From NCBI GenBank assembly GCA_039566865.1, contig CM076955.1, positions 18,769,501-18,833,500 of the forward strand: DNA of 64,000 nt, written 5' to 3'. The notes beneath the pieces are model-generated. The model was given only the letters and a program-made list of their open reading frames with translations. It was not told the DNA's origin and did not search any database. This document shows positions 36,566-48,588 of the stretch, piece after piece. A program made the position numbers and the translations under genes. The first letter of the stretch is position 1. Every line of letters starts with the position of its first letter. The stretch comes from Aurelia coerulea. Lineage: Eukaryota > Cnidaria > Scyphozoa > Semaeostomeae > Ulmaridae.

Positions 36566-36809
36566 GTGAGAAATTTAAAGTTAGCCACGTGACCTACAAT
36601 CTTAGACAAAAGTGTTGAGACACTTTGCTTTTCAAGAAGAAAATGCGAGTTAAGGACCCCCCTCCCCCAAATGCAATGTTGGAATATGGTGGAAATGTTG
36701 CAGATGAATCCACCACTATGTCTTCTTCAATCAAATCAACATTGCAGTGGAGGGAAGGGGGTCTTTAGCGGTGGATGGTAATGATTTGCAGGAAAGAAAG
36801 GTATTTTAC

Positions 36810-37426
36810 TACCGGGGGCGCCAAAATAAACTATGCACGTTTGGCAGGCCACAATAAATCGTACACTTGACCGATTTTGAAGATTTATGTGTTGACTTAA
36901 TCGTTAGCAGAAAGCCTGAATTAGATACTGGGATTTTTTGCAAATTTTCATCTTCATCTTCAGTTCTTAGAGCTAGAAGCGAGTTTCCTAAAATTTTAGT
37001 TTTCGAAAACACTGAAAACGATAAAAAAACATCGATCAAATTTTCTAAAGAATCGACATAAATGGACAAAAAGAGAACTTGTTTGTGGTGATTTGGGATT
37101 TAGAAATCGAATGATTGTAATCTGCGGTACGAGAGTTCGTACTAAACCCCCAAATCCCCCTGAAAACGTTTTCTCTTTGTTCATTCATGTTGAATCTTTT
37201 AAAATTTGATCGACGTTTTTTGATCGTTTTCAACGTTTTCGGAAACAAACATTTTAAGAAATTTGCTTCTAGCTCTAACAACTGAAAACGGAAAAATTTG
37301 CAAATAGTCCTAGAATCTAATTCAGGCTTTCTGCTAAAGATTAAGTCATAAATCTTCACAATCGGTCTAGTGTACGATTTATTGTGCTCTGCCAAACGTG
37401 CATAGTTTATTTTGGCGCACCCGGTA
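36810..37426. mobile_element. Family C foldback MITE, copy 2
   Basis: TACCGGGGGCGCCAAAATAA to TTTTGGCGCACCCGGTA, with the same half-to-half inverted layout as 14,072-14,650. One terminal base differs between the arms (GGGGGC against GGTGC). TA at both ends. Confidence 0.85.
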
Positions 37427-37633
37427 CACAAACCGCAGTTGTCTCAACGACTTTTGTCTAAGATTGTAGAGCCATTATGGCATTTTTTTATACATATAAA
37501 ATATTACAATAAATCTTACATTCTACTAAACCTTCCTAATTACTGTACAACACTACATGGACGAAGCCAAGGGGAGCGAAGGACAATTGCTACCCTATGA
37601 AGAGACAATAGCCAATAGAAAAGACACACAACG

Positions 37634-37818
37634 TTAAAGGGAATCTAAGCATATATAAGCTCTTGATAGAAATAGCCGTGCAAAGACAATAGGCTATGAC
37701 ACGTGCAGCACCATATTTGGGTAGCTGATTGCCATCAAGAGGAAATACTGATATCTGATAGGCTAGAATTGGACCGCAAGTGGCTTGAGCCACTTTTATA
37801 TGCTTACATTCCCTTTAA
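37634..37818. mobile_element. Small TTAA-ended MITE
   Basis: TTAAAGGGAATCTAAGCATA pairs with TATGCTTACATTCCCTTTAA. 185 bp, non-coding. TTAA ends suggest a piggyBac- or Kolobok-type target. A similar end occurs at 55,386. Confidence 0.8.
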
Positions 37819-39004
37819 ACTACGTACAATTAGAGGTACACTGCGAACAATTAAAACCTAATTGATACTATATTAGATTCTGTCATTCACACCAATTCAA
37901 TCGTCATTTTCAGAAATAGACTTTTAGTGTCAATGGAAATTAATTCATGGACCAGATTCTAACGTCGAATTCTCGTTCCCATACAAACCCCTTACCAGCA
38001 TTTTTCTCACTTCTGGGTCTAAGATATAAGTGATTTTACCACACAAAATTTTCTCGTCTAAGTTAGCCTTTGACTGAAAGATTAACAATTCAATATTGAA
38101 TATCGGCCACGTACTTTTTATGCCACGGTTCGCCAAACATTTCCACTTTTTTTACTCACCCCCGGTATGTCAACATTTAGTTGTCGAAATAGAGGTCGAA
38201 ATTTCACAATTTATGTAGCTTTCTTTGGGACTCTGGAAAGGCTGTTCAATCCTTTACCTTTGAAAAAGGTGCACTGGGGGTACGTGGTTTCGAAGATTTT
38301 GCAATTATAACGAAAAGTTCCCTTTCTGTTTCAGGAAGTGCCCTGAATACAGTAGGCTAATTGTATACATGCATGTGCAGCTCTTTGAGTTAGCTATTCA
38401 TTTCTGTCAACCGACTTTGAGAAGCACAAATTGTCAAAGCGTTTATATTCCCGAAAATCTTCATGGGTGGTTCTCAAGAGAGAATCCTTTAGACCACAAA
38501 CACTAGAACTCTAATCACTCAAGAGGACACTGATGACGAAATTATGGATCCATATGCTTACACCTAAGTTGACATCATTGCCACCGGATTTCATCTCAAT
38601 AAGGGGCATTAAACCACAAGACAACAAGTTCATCAATGATTCTTTCTTTTAGTCATGTTTTAGATAGGATCCTCTAAATCGCTGTTGATTCCCTTGTTTG
38701 TTGATGATTCCGTTTAAGGGATCGGTACTTCATTTAAAGTGGTATTCTTTTGTTTGTTATGTTTATGCACTGGGATTGATCCGATAATTTAGGCAGCTTC
38801 TCATTAAATATTAATGTAAACTTTCTTGAAGGAAGCTTGTTTTTCGATTTAATGATAAATTGTTTGTTTATATTTGGATTTGGGAATTACGACGGTTACT
38901 TGAAAAATGATGACAGCTAAGATGAAGGCAAGGGCCGACATTGTTAGCCTCTGATTGCCTCTTATCGAGCCCCTTAACTGCGGGCGAGATTGTTCATAAA
39001 ATTG

Positions 39005-39690
39005 CATACTCATTTCTTGTGATATCCGACCACGGGCAATGTGAAGATCAAATATTGGCCTACCTTATTAGTTTTTGTCCGTTGTGGCCTAAAATGCCCA
39101 AAATTCAACAACCTTCGCAACATACCTCCAGTCCTTTGTTGACTAAAGCATGCTTAGCATCAATTAAATGTTGAAAGCACCATGTTTGTTCTTCTTCTGT
39201 GTTCATCTGCTCTCGTATTATCGAGACTGTCAAGTCACACTACTGCAAGCGATCCAACAACCCCACCATTAGGCCTAATTTTAAAATGCGCCTACAGGAG
39301 TAGGCCTTATTGGGGTTGTTGGATCGCTTGCAGTGTGACTTGACAGTTTCGATAATACGAGAGCAGATGAACACAGAAGAACAACAAACATGGTGCTTTC
39401 AACATTTAATTGATGCTAAGCATGCTTTAGTAAACAAAGGACTGGAGGTATGTTGCGAAGGTTGTTTAATTTTGGACATTTTAGGCCATGAACACCGTAG
39501 ATGTTCATGGCCTAAATGAGATGAGAGCAGATGAACACAGAAGAAGAACAAACATGGTGCTTTAAACAATTAATTGATGCTGCGAAGGTTGTAGATTTTT
39601 TGGCATTTTAGGCCATAACGGACCAAAACTAATAAGGTAGGCCAACATTTGATCTTCACGTTGCCCGTGGTCCGACACCACTACCTAAAT
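39005..39690. repeat. Large inverted repeat with duplicated right arm
   Basis: GGTTGTTGGATCGCTTGCAGT pairs with its near complement at 39,240, and the arms extend outward to CCGACCACGGGCAA / TTGCCCGTGGTCCGA. Part of the right arm (GAGAGCAGATGAACACAGAA) is duplicated at 39,359 and 39,523. The centre is near 39,270-39,305. Confidence 0.85.
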
Positions 39691-39694
39691 AGAA

Positions 39695-40005
39695 CTTTAG
39701 CTATACTAGAAACGAATCTGGATCCAAGGATATTTTTATACATTTGTAGAAATCTATCAAATGTTCGAATGTGCAGCACAACAGTGATAGAAGCAGTATA
39801 AGTTTTATACCACTCAATCAAAAATTTTGTGTAATGATGTCGCTCGATCCAGACTGTTTTGTAGAATTTGCAGGAAGTTTATCATGTGCAGTATAACAGT
39901 GATAGAAGCAATAGAAGTTTTATACCACTCAATTGAACATTTTGTGTAATGACGTCGCTCGACCCAGACTCTTTTGCAAAATAGCTAAAAAGTATATCGA
40001 TGACA
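39695..40005. mobile_element. Family H fragment with tandem duplication
   Basis: Two units sharing ACAGTGATAGAAGCA, TTTTATACCACTCAAT and GTCGCTCGAYCCAGACT start near 39,770 and 39,890. The end ATAGCTAAAA matches the right end of the element at 60,109-61,340. Confidence 0.65.
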
Positions 40006-40218
40006 AGATTGGCTAGATAAATTTGCTCTATGGAAGCAAGGTTTGAGGAAAATATACCCAAAGCGTTAGAACGATAAGGCCAGTTTTAATTAAATATATC
40101 TTATATAATTTTTTTACTAAATTTTCGACGAATGGAGAAAAATGGAAAAACTGAGGTGGGATATATCTTAGCCAGCCTTTCCACCATGCATATTGAGCTA
40201 TATCTTGAAACTTGTGCT

Positions 40219-40600
40219 TACCGTAAAAGCTCTATTTAGCCCCCTCTCTATTAAGCCCCTCCCCTCTGAGCAAAATTTTAAATAACCCCCTCCCCACTTC
40301 TATCAAGTTCCAGAAGTTTCTAAAGATTTTCCATTTATTTAGCTAAACAGTTTTGTATGATAATTTTGATATGGTTTAGGATAAAACGGTGTCGAATTTA
40401 GTTATTTGACTCGTAAAATTGTATATTGAATCCTCAAAATAGGAGGTAAGAGAACTGAAAAGCTATCAAATGTATCCTTTGTCATTTGATTTTGTGAATA
40501 AGCCCTCCTCTCTGTTAAGCCCCTCTCTTGTAAATCCCCCTCTCTGGAGTGTCAGAGATTACAAAAAGGCCCCCGGGGGCTCTATAGAGCTTTCACGGTA
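40219..40600. mobile_element. Family E TIR element, complete copy
   Basis: Starts TACCGTAAAAGCTCTATTTA and ends TATAGAGCTTTCACGGTA. C-rich CTCTCTATTAAGCCCCTC words fill both sides, in opposite orientation to the G-rich copies. Confidence 0.85.
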
Positions 40601-41177
40601 CAGTAACTCGTTATTTTTATTTATCAAATTGTAAAATTTTTACACACACATTACTTTTAAGACTTGCTAGGTAAGGAGCGGACAGTTGACGCAACCATGA
40701 GATTTTATCAAACCACCGCTTGAGCTCAAAGCAAACATGATCAAATTCTCATTGGCTCCGTTAGGGTTTTAAACGATATGTTTTAAGAACTATCCGCATT
40801 AAATTATCCATCTCGGGCAATATCGCCGGAAACGTAGAGATAATGAGGCCTTTATCAGCAGCAGGCCACACTCAACCAGGGAAACCACTCAACCAGTCAC
40901 ATGAGAAATACTTTTTCAGTTATCCGAAATCCAAAATCAACGATGCATTGTTGTTTTACACAACCAGGCCCTCCGAGAGACTCTAAGAGGCTTGGGGGCC
41001 AAGGGGGGGGGGCGCGCAAAGCCAAGCTGGAGCATCTTGATAAATATAGACGGACTGAAAAATGACTGCGTCTAACTTTTTCGGTGGTTTTTAGAACATT
41101 TCGTATGACTTCACTCTCCAGATTCCAAGTTCGTAGTTATTGCTATTGATAGGCTGATGGACGCTACAACTACGACT

Positions 41178-41610
41178 CATGGACTTTCACATTGAAAATT
41201 GAGACGAAATTGTTTCCCTCGATTTCATGTCCGATATGGAAACCATAGCAACACTGTACGAAAAGCCGAGTGCTCCAAGCAATGGCGGATGGGTCTAACT
41301 TGTCGGCTCAAGCCTCAGATGATAAATAGCCTCAAAATTCACGTTTTCAGTGACGTTAGCAATGAACAAAAGCCACAATATGTTTCCTCAATCCAAGAAT
41401 CAACAAACCTTTCATTTTCAACCAGAATTTCCTCATTTTGAAGGCCACTTAGCTTCCGTCAAGCTCACCAGAGAGCACCCCAAAGCGATAAAATTTTCCA
41501 ACTGCCGAAAAATTGCCATGACTACAACTTAACCTCGTTTCAACATGAATAGAAAAATCGGTGCCCCCTTTGTTTATTTTCGTCCCATTTTTTGATGTGA
41601 AAGTCCATAA
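41178..41610. mobile_element. TIR element
   Basis: ATGGACTTTCACATTGAAAA then GAGACGAAA pairs with TTTCGTCCCATTTTTTGATG then TGAAAGTCCAT. The interior is about 370 bp with no convincing coding content. Confidence 0.75.
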
Positions 41611-41632
41611 GTCCCAGTTTGAGTAAGATGAT

Positions 41633-41671
41633 ATGTTGTTGTTGTTGTTATCATTGTGTTGTTGTTGTTGC
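41633..41671. repeat. (GTT)n microsatellite
   Basis: Two GTT runs broken by ATCATTGT. A related GTT-rich stretch follows at 41,814-41,858. Confidence 0.85.
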
Positions 41672-41813
41672 AGTAACTGGGACTATTTCGTGAGTATAGG
41701 GAATAGCTACATCTCGTAATTTCATATCAAAGTCAAGGACATTAACAACTGGTATTAAGGTTTGGCCTCACTCCATAAGGACCCTCAAGTTATGCTCATC
41801 TCATTGAGTTGAA

Positions 41814-41858
41814 TTGTTGTTGTTGTTGTTCGTCGCTGCACTGAGGTTGTTGTTGTTG
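41814..41858. repeat. (GTT)n microsatellite
   Basis: Second GTT-rich stretch, interrupted by CGTCGCTGCACTGAG. Confidence 0.8.
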
Positions 41859-42165
41859 TCGCTACATAGTTGCAGTGTTATCAGTTCAGGCAAAAGCGAA
41901 ATTACGACATGTAATGAGTCTAATTCCGGGAAAATCCTGTTTGATCCTGTTTGAACCTGTTTGATGATCATTTCTTGCGATTTTATAGCATTATTCAAAA
42001 CCCGGTAACTCGTAAATTCCCAAAAATTCCAACAAACTCAAAGTTATTTCAAGTATTTACAATATCAATCAAAATAGTTAGATATTTGACTAAAATGCAA
42101 AAAAGATATGTTCAGTAGGCAATATTATCAAATTTTGGTGATTTTTCAAAAATGTTCAATTTTTT

Positions 42166-42258
42166 GGGTCACCCTGGAATTGCCCAAGTCGTCTTGTAAG
42201 GAAGAAAGAGACGACTTGACAAGACGACAAGACGACTTGGGCAAGTCCAGGGTTACCC
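42166..42258. repeat. Hairpin just upstream of the Ig exon
   Basis: TTGCCCAAGTCGTCTTGT pairs with ACAAGACGACTTGGGCAA, extended by GGGTCACCCTGG / CCAGGGTTACCC. It ends 80 bases before the exon acceptor, inside the likely branch-point region's upstream flank. Confidence 0.85.
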
Positions 42259-42338
42259 GGTGTTTTAAAGAGTTGTTGAAACATTTGCCATGAAATTTAT
42301 ATTTCCTTCATTCATCTGTATTTCCATTATTTCTACAG

Positions 42339-42632
42339 CCCCGTACTACCTTGAACTTACTGCAGCCCCAAGAGCACACAATGCAAGACCTGAATCATCC
42401 ATCACCTTACACTGCAAACTGCGCGGCAAAAGAAGGCCATTTGCTGTATTCACTTGGGAGAAAGATGGTATTCCCTTGATAGCAAGTGCAAGACGGCATA
42501 TTCGCACAAGATTGAGGAGTGAGAGATTAAAGATAAAACAAGTTAAAGCGATTGATGCTGGTGAATACAGATGCATTGCAAATGTTAATGGAGTGAAATT
42601 TTGCTCAAAGTCAGTCAAGATATCCATCTCAG
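42339..42632 (+). CDS. ROR-like receptor exon: immunoglobulin domain
   Basis: Starts after TTTCTACAG at 42,338, ends before GTATGC at 42,633, phase 1 at both ends (98 codons counting the split ones). It encodes one I-set immunoglobulin domain: ITLHCKLRG with the first Cys, FTWEKDG with the core Trp, and DAGEYRCIANVNG with the second Cys in the D-x-G-x-Y-x-C signature. ROR kinases carry one Ig domain, then a Frizzled domain and a kringle. The Frizzled exon 21 kb downstream on the same strand has the matching phase, which supports one gene. Alone, the domain could belong to another Ig-family receptor. The last 38 bases and the donor are copied in the tandem array that follows. Confidence 0.82.
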
Positions 42633-43790
42633 GTATGCTTGTTTTATTTATACGTCATTTTGAATTTAAAGAGCCATTCTCACCCAGGGTCCTTTGCAGG
42701 CAAGCACGGGGCTCAAATCTTTCTTCTGAAATTTTGCTCAAAGTCAGTCAAGATATCCATCTCAGGTATGCTTGTTTTATTTATACGTCATTTTGAATTT
42801 AAAGAGCCATTCTCACCCAGGGTCCTTTGCAGGCAAGCACGGGGCTCAAATCTTTCTTCTGAAATTTTTCTCAAAGTCAGTCAAGATTTCCATCTTGGGT
42901 ATGCTTGTTTTATTTATACGTCATTTTGAATTTAAAGAGTTATTGTCACCCAGGGTCCTTTGCAGGCAAGCACGGGGCTCAAATCTTTCTTTTCAAATTT
43001 TGCTCAAAGTCAGTCAAGATTTCCATCTTGGGTATGCTTGTTTTATTTATACGTCATTTTGAATTTAAAGAGCCATTCTCACCCAGGGTCCTTTGCAGGC
43101 AAGCACGGGGCTCAAATCTTTCTTTTCAAATTTTGCTCAAAGTCAGTCAAGATATCCATCTTGGGTATGCTTGTTTTATTTATACGTCATTTTGAATTTA
43201 AAGAGCCATTCTCACCCAGGGTCCTTTGCAGGCAAGCACGGGGCTCAAATCTTTCTTCTGAAATTTTTCTCAAAGTCAGTCAAGATTTCCATCTTGGGTA
43301 TGCTTGTTTTATTTATACGTCATTTTGAATTTAAAGAGCCATTCTCACCCAGGGTCCTTTGCAGGCAAGCACGGGGCTCAAATCTTTCTTCTGAAATTTT
43401 GCTCAAAGTCAGTCAAGATTTCCATCTTGGGTATGCTTGTTTTATTTATACGTCATTTTGAATTTAAAGAGCCATTCTCACCCAGGGTCCTTTGCAGGCA
43501 AGCACGGGGCTCAAATCTTTCTTCTGAAATTTTTCTCAAAGTCAGTCAAGATTTCCATCTTGGGTATGCTTGTTTTATTTATACGTCATTTTGAATTTAA
43601 AGAGCCATTCTCACCCAGGGTCCTTTGCAGGCAAGCACGGGGCTCAAATCTTTCTTCTGAAATTTTTCTCAAAGTCAGTCAAGATTTCCATCTTGGGTAT
43701 GCTTGTTTTATTTATACGTCATTTTGAATTTAAAGAGTTATTGTCACCCAGGGTCCTTTGCAGGCAAGCACAGGGCTCAAATCTTTTAAA
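42595..43790 (+). repeat. 133-bp tandem array containing the Ig exon's 3' end and donor
   Basis: Nine copies at an exact 133-bp spacing. Each begins with GAAATTTTKCTCAAAGTCAG, the last 38 bases of the Ig exon, followed by GTATGCTTGTTTTATTTATA, CACCCAGGGTCCTTTGCAGG and GGGCTCAAATCTTTC. Copies 1 and 2 keep CTCAG/GTATGC; the others have CTTGG/GTATGC. Donor-like sites fall at 42,633, 42,766, 42,899 and so on to 43,697. Copies differ at few positions. Because 133 is not a multiple of three, the array is not one long coding frame. Confidence 0.95.
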
Positions 43791-43807
43791 TCTTTAGAAA
43801 GGTGGGC

Positions 43808-43994
43808 TTAAAGTAAATGAACGGAGATATAGCGACATAATCTAAATATAGCACAAAAGAACGGCAGGCGCCATTAATCTTCCTTTTGTTTTCATCGATC
43901 AAGAACATAAAATACAATAGGTTATCTTGGTTATATTTAGATGGACCCAGTCCCCCTAGCTAAGTTGCTTTTTAACCCCGTTGATTTACTTTAA
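43808..43994. mobile_element. Small TTAA-ended MITE inside family D debris
   Basis: TTAAAGTAAATGAACGGAG pairs with CCCCGTTGATTTACTTTAA. The sequence before (CTCAAATCTTT...GGTGGG) and after (TTTTCTTTGAATTGAATTGC) belongs to family D, so this 187-bp element interrupts an old copy. Confidence 0.7.
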
Positions 43995-44229
43995 ACTTCC
44001 TTTACATTTTTCTTTGAATTGAATTGCTAGGGTACATTGCTGTAGATTAGCAGTGGAAATTTGTTATACCTTTTTACGGCATTTCATTGTTTTTAACAAA
44101 ATGGCGGTTTTCATTGTTTTCAATGTTTTGAAACTAATGAGTGAAACATCAATACTAAAGTTCAAGAGTTACTGCAAGGATTTTGACTTCGACTTTTAAC
44201 ATTTTCTTTCAACTTTATCATTGTAAGTA

Positions 44230-45352
44230 GCATTGGCTCCAAATCTTTAAAAACGCTGGTGTAAAATTCAGTTACTTATTTCTTTGAACTGTATGACTTC
44301 AAAGAAACTTTAGCTATTTCTCTATAATTCTACCGTTGGACTTTTCTGAAATCTTCAATATGCTCAGAATTAGAGTGCTTTTCTACTTTTTGAAGAATTC
44401 AAGAACAATTTTCAAAAAAAACTTTAAACCATCGTAATTTCTAAACTGTTTGAAGCAACATGAAATAATTTCGAAGAAAACCATAGTTCATGGATGTCTA
44501 CCGGGTGCGCCAAAATAAACTATGCACGTTTGGCAGGCCACAATAAATCGTACACTGGACCGATTTTGAGGATTTATGACTTAATCGTTAGCAGAAAGCC
44601 TGAATTAGATACTCGGATTTTTTGCAAATTTTTTCATTTTCAGTTTTTAGAGCTAGAAGCGAGTTTCCTAAAATTTTAGTTTTCGAAAACACTGAAAATG
44701 ATCAAAAAACATCGATCAAGTTTTCTAAATAATCGACATGAATAGACAAAGAGACAACTTGTTCGTGGTGATTTGCGATTTAGAAATCGATCAATTGTAA
44801 TCTGCTATACGAGAGTTCGTACTAAGCCCCCAAATCCCCCTGAAAACGTTTTTTCTTTGTTCATTCATGTTGAATCTTTTAAAATTTGATCGACGTTTTT
44901 TGATCGTTTTCCATGTTTTCGAAAACGAACATTTTAAGAAACTCGCTTCTCGCTCTAAAAACTAAAACGGAAACATTTGCAAAAAGTCCTAGAATCCAAT
45001 TCAGGCTTTCTGCTAAAGATTAAGTCCTAAATCTTCAAAATCGGTCCAGTGTACGATTTATTGTGGCCTGCCAAACGTGCATAGTTTATTTTGGCGCACC
45101 CGGTACAATCAAGCAAAAGTCTGTCACTTTTCTGGTTTATGATTTAGAAATTTGATGACATCACATCTTCAAATGAGTTAAAATGTAACATACGCTGAAA
45201 TTTCGAAAAATATTGAAAACTTCCGAAAAGTCCAACGGTAGAATTAAAGATAATTAACTAAAGTTTGTTTGAAGCCACTCAATCAGAAGAAATAGATCGC
45301 AGAATTTTACACCCACCTTTTTACGCTGAGTTAAAGATTTGGAAGCTATGCT
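44230..45352. mobile_element. Family D MITE interrupted by family C
   Basis: Left GCATTGGCTCCAAATCTTTA and right ACACCCACCTTTTTACG...GCTATGC are family D ends. TTGTAAGTA at 44,221 and 45,354 is the 9-bp target duplication. A complete family C element occupies 44,499-45,105, so D inserted before C. Confidence 0.85.
44499..45105. mobile_element. Family C foldback MITE, copy 3
   Basis: TACCGGGTGCGCCAAAATAA to TTATTTTGGCGCACCCGGTA, exact inverted ends with TA duplication. Very similar in both arms to copies at 14,072 and 36,810. Confidence 0.88.
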
Positions 45353-46556
45353 ATTGTAAGTAACTTTTAAACTATATCTATTGTAAATTTGTAAATGAGG
45401 AATCTGCGAATGGTCTACCAGATGTTAGGCAACGATTCTCCTGGGATTTGCAATCATTTGTTAACTAAACTTAAAGGGAAGTTGCAGTGGGGTGTATGCA
45501 TAATGCATGACGCAAACATAAGTAATCCTGCAATATGGTTGGGCCTGATTACCCTGTCATGCTTCGTTCATTCATTCTTTCATTCGTTTATTACCACTCG
45601 TCTTCAGTAACCTTTATAGCTACAACGGTAGACATTCAATGCTTGTGGCTGAGCTACAAAAAGCACAGTGGTCTATCTATGGTAAAATTGCGGCAAGGTG
45701 TAGGTGAAGATTTTTGATCTACGAGGTATCAAATGCTATTTAAGCCAAAGATCAGTGGCAATACTGATTGATCATAAATTTTACGATGCCGCAAAGATTA
45801 CTAAAGAGGCCTTGTCTATTGTTACTTTGTATTGAAGTTCCCGTTATGTAAGACGCATAAGCCTTCGTTCTGATTGGATGACCAGGGGTCCAGACCCCCA
45901 CAGTTGCAAAGTGCATGGGAAGTAAAATTTATGGGTGAGAGTGAGTCAAAAACTTACTCCGTTTGCCAAAACATGTATTCGGGAATTAACGACTGATTTA
46001 AACGAATCATAGAGGGCCCCTTTAATGAACTCCGAAAATTCTTATCACAGCGCGTCGGTTTAGCTACCTTACAATAATGACAATTGCATGTTTTTGCAAG
46101 CGTTATTCTCTTGAGAGGATTCAAGCCACCGGAATAATGTTTTTATGTTCCTGAGGATGACGTTTAACCCCAGGAAAACAGAATAGCACAAGATCTAATA
46201 TTGTTTAAAGTTTATCAAGGCTACCGTTGATTTTTACGCTGTGCCTTAAGAAATTGCTTAGGCCAAAACGATAAAGCTCTGGTTTGCAGGACGAAGCAAA
46301 CTTGAGCTTTCAAGCTTAACATGTCTGCTCTCAAAGTACCAATATCAACAAACGAGGTATCTATGTTCAAGTTAACTATCGAGGAACATTTTAAGAGTGA
46401 TTAGACATTGATTGAAGCTAAATTCACAGCGATGGAGTCAACCAAATTCGTATACATTTTCTTGGGACACCCGGTACTGTTCCGAGCACCTAGTTGTATG
46501 TAATCGAATGAATAGTAGCCAATTCCAGTGCGAATTGTATTTTATAACCCACCAAG

Positions 46557-46759
46557 CAGCGGGGGAGCCAGAGGTGGGTATGAAGGGGTAAATACAACCC
46601 CACTTGCAAAAATTTGGGTAACATTGTAATTGGAAGATGTTATAAAAATGTCTGGGACACCTTTTTATGCCCCCCCAGTCGGAAAATGTTGACTCATACC
46701 TTTACTCATACATTTGACTCATACATTTTGACTCATTTCTTTATCTGGCTCCGCCACTG
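46557..46759. mobile_element. hAT-like MITE
   Basis: Starts CAGCGGGGGAGCCAGAGG and ends CTGGCTCCGCCACTG. Flanks CCACCAAG and CCACCCAG form an 8-bp duplication with one mismatch. CAG...CTG ends and an 8-bp target are hAT hallmarks. 203 bp; interior repeats of GACTCATAC. Confidence 0.75.
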
Positions 46760-48104
46760 CCACCCAGTGGAGCAATTCTCTCCTTTACATGCGTTAAAAG
46801 CTAACTCCATCCATTTGCCAGGTCGCATTTTAGAAAGCCTTCATTACAGAAATGATTAAGTAGAGATAGTTTCAGTGCATGTAAGCTCAAAATAAAAACG
46901 TTTTGCAAATTCCTGATCAGATCAAAGGTGCTACTAACCTTACAAAATTAAATTGAAGTATCGTTCAGATGAAAGTTCTAAACGTTTTCAAATCAGGCGA
47001 GGGAATCTCGTGGTGCCATTTTTCAGACAGTAGGAACTATTTTGAAGGACGCAGTCACTAAGTAAAATTCCCCTCAGGTGCAATCACGAATGCATTCTCT
47101 TCTCTCTATGTAATTCACCTAAAATTGGCAATAATCATTCGATATCTAAATCATCAAAGATCCGACATAACTGTCCTTGAGGACCCCCAAGAGACAAGCT
47201 GCCCATTCTAGCGTTGCGGAATTTTAAAAGATATCCACCCTGCGTCATCCAAATTCTTGAATTTTATTTAGATGTAATTTTATAATTTATTACAAGTTAC
47301 CCAGTGGAATGATTAACATGTGGGATTATGATGCTGTGTTTTGCAAGCCACACACTCGGACCACCTTGTGATTTGACTTCATTTTTTGCGAGAAGGAATC
47401 TTAATATGAATGCTCCCTGCATCGCGAATCCTTTTTGAGTAGCTGGAAACATTTGATTTATTGAAAAACAACTGAAGCGATTGGGATAAACAAACACGCA
47501 ACAACAAATCAAAGAGGAGGTAAATGTCCTTTTTTCTACGGATGAGGAATTAAATATCCCTTTTTCTACGGATGATACAATCGGTGTTGAACATCAAAGA
47601 ACACACCAGAGTGCTGTGGCACAACATTGAAATTGCAATGTTTAAGTTCACAGGGAAGATGATGAATTAGAGAAGGTTTTGATAATATAGTTTTGATCTA
47701 CGTCGAGGAACCTAACTAAAATTAGAGAACGTTTTTTGAAATTTAGGAGCAACCCAGAAGTGGGACTCAGCAAAATTGCATACCTTAACTTCGTTATTCG
47801 CTCTTTACCTCAAGTTTTTCACAAATGAATTTTATTTCTAAGTTAAAATTAGACTTCTCTCGATTCAATAAAACATATTTCAAGACATTTTACCATACAA
47901 TCTTACCTCCTTGAGGTTTTAAAGACTACAACATTTTTATGAAAAATTGCGCCGAGCTGTAAATTTCTGACACCAGAGCCATAGCAAAGTACATTTTAAG
48001 TTATTTTTAATGCATTAAGGAGAATTCCGGGGTTGCTATGATTTTGATACAATAAAAGAGTACTTTTCTCCAACTTGTTTCTCTCTTTTCTCTGCGAAAT
48101 TGCG

Positions 48105-48588
48105 TACAGTAAGGCCCCGAATTTAAGAAACCACTTTTTCACATCTTAGCCGAAAATGTTCCTTATATCTATGATGCTTTTCATTTGTCAGGCTGAAAGT
48201 TTCTTGAGTTTCTAATTTCATTTCTGGAAAGTCCTGGAAAATATGTTACAACAGAATTGGGCTATTTGTAGACATATCAGCCATGTGTGTATGTTATCAA
48301 TGATTGTCAAGACCATCACTTAAAATTTGGGTAAAAATCTGTTAAATCTAGGATATCTTGGTAGCAGATTCTTATGAGCCATGCATGAAGTGGAATGCCG
48401 AGAGTGGAATGCCGAGAGTGGAATGCTCCTAGGCCATCAGACCAGGACCTAATACTGTCAATTGAAATACGAGAAACTTCATTTTGGTGTGAGCCGCAAG
48501 AGTTTCTCGTGAGCAGGGGGTCTAATTATTTTTCAGTGGCCTAAAAGTTTCTTTTTAGATGGTTTCTTAAATGCGGAGCCTTGCTGTA
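48105..48588. mobile_element. TIR element, CAGTAA group
   Basis: TACAGTAAGGCCCCGAATTT then AAGAAACCA pairs with TGGTTTCTTAAATGCGGAGC then CTTGCTGTA. TA at both ends. GAGTTTCT-like words recur inside. Confidence 0.8.

Larger units (their letters stand above)
36566..42338 (+). other. Presumed intron before the Ig exon
   Basis: Contains a family C element, TTAA and inverted-repeat elements, family H and E copies and GTT microsatellites, listed separately. 37,830-39,000 and 40,610-41,170 show nothing I can identify. Confidence 0.4.

Noticed and set aside
42639..43797. Series of 75-122 residue open frames with the same sequence
   Set aside because: They come from the 133-bp tandem array. The period is not divisible by three, so each frame covers less than one to two units, and there is no start context or splice structure.
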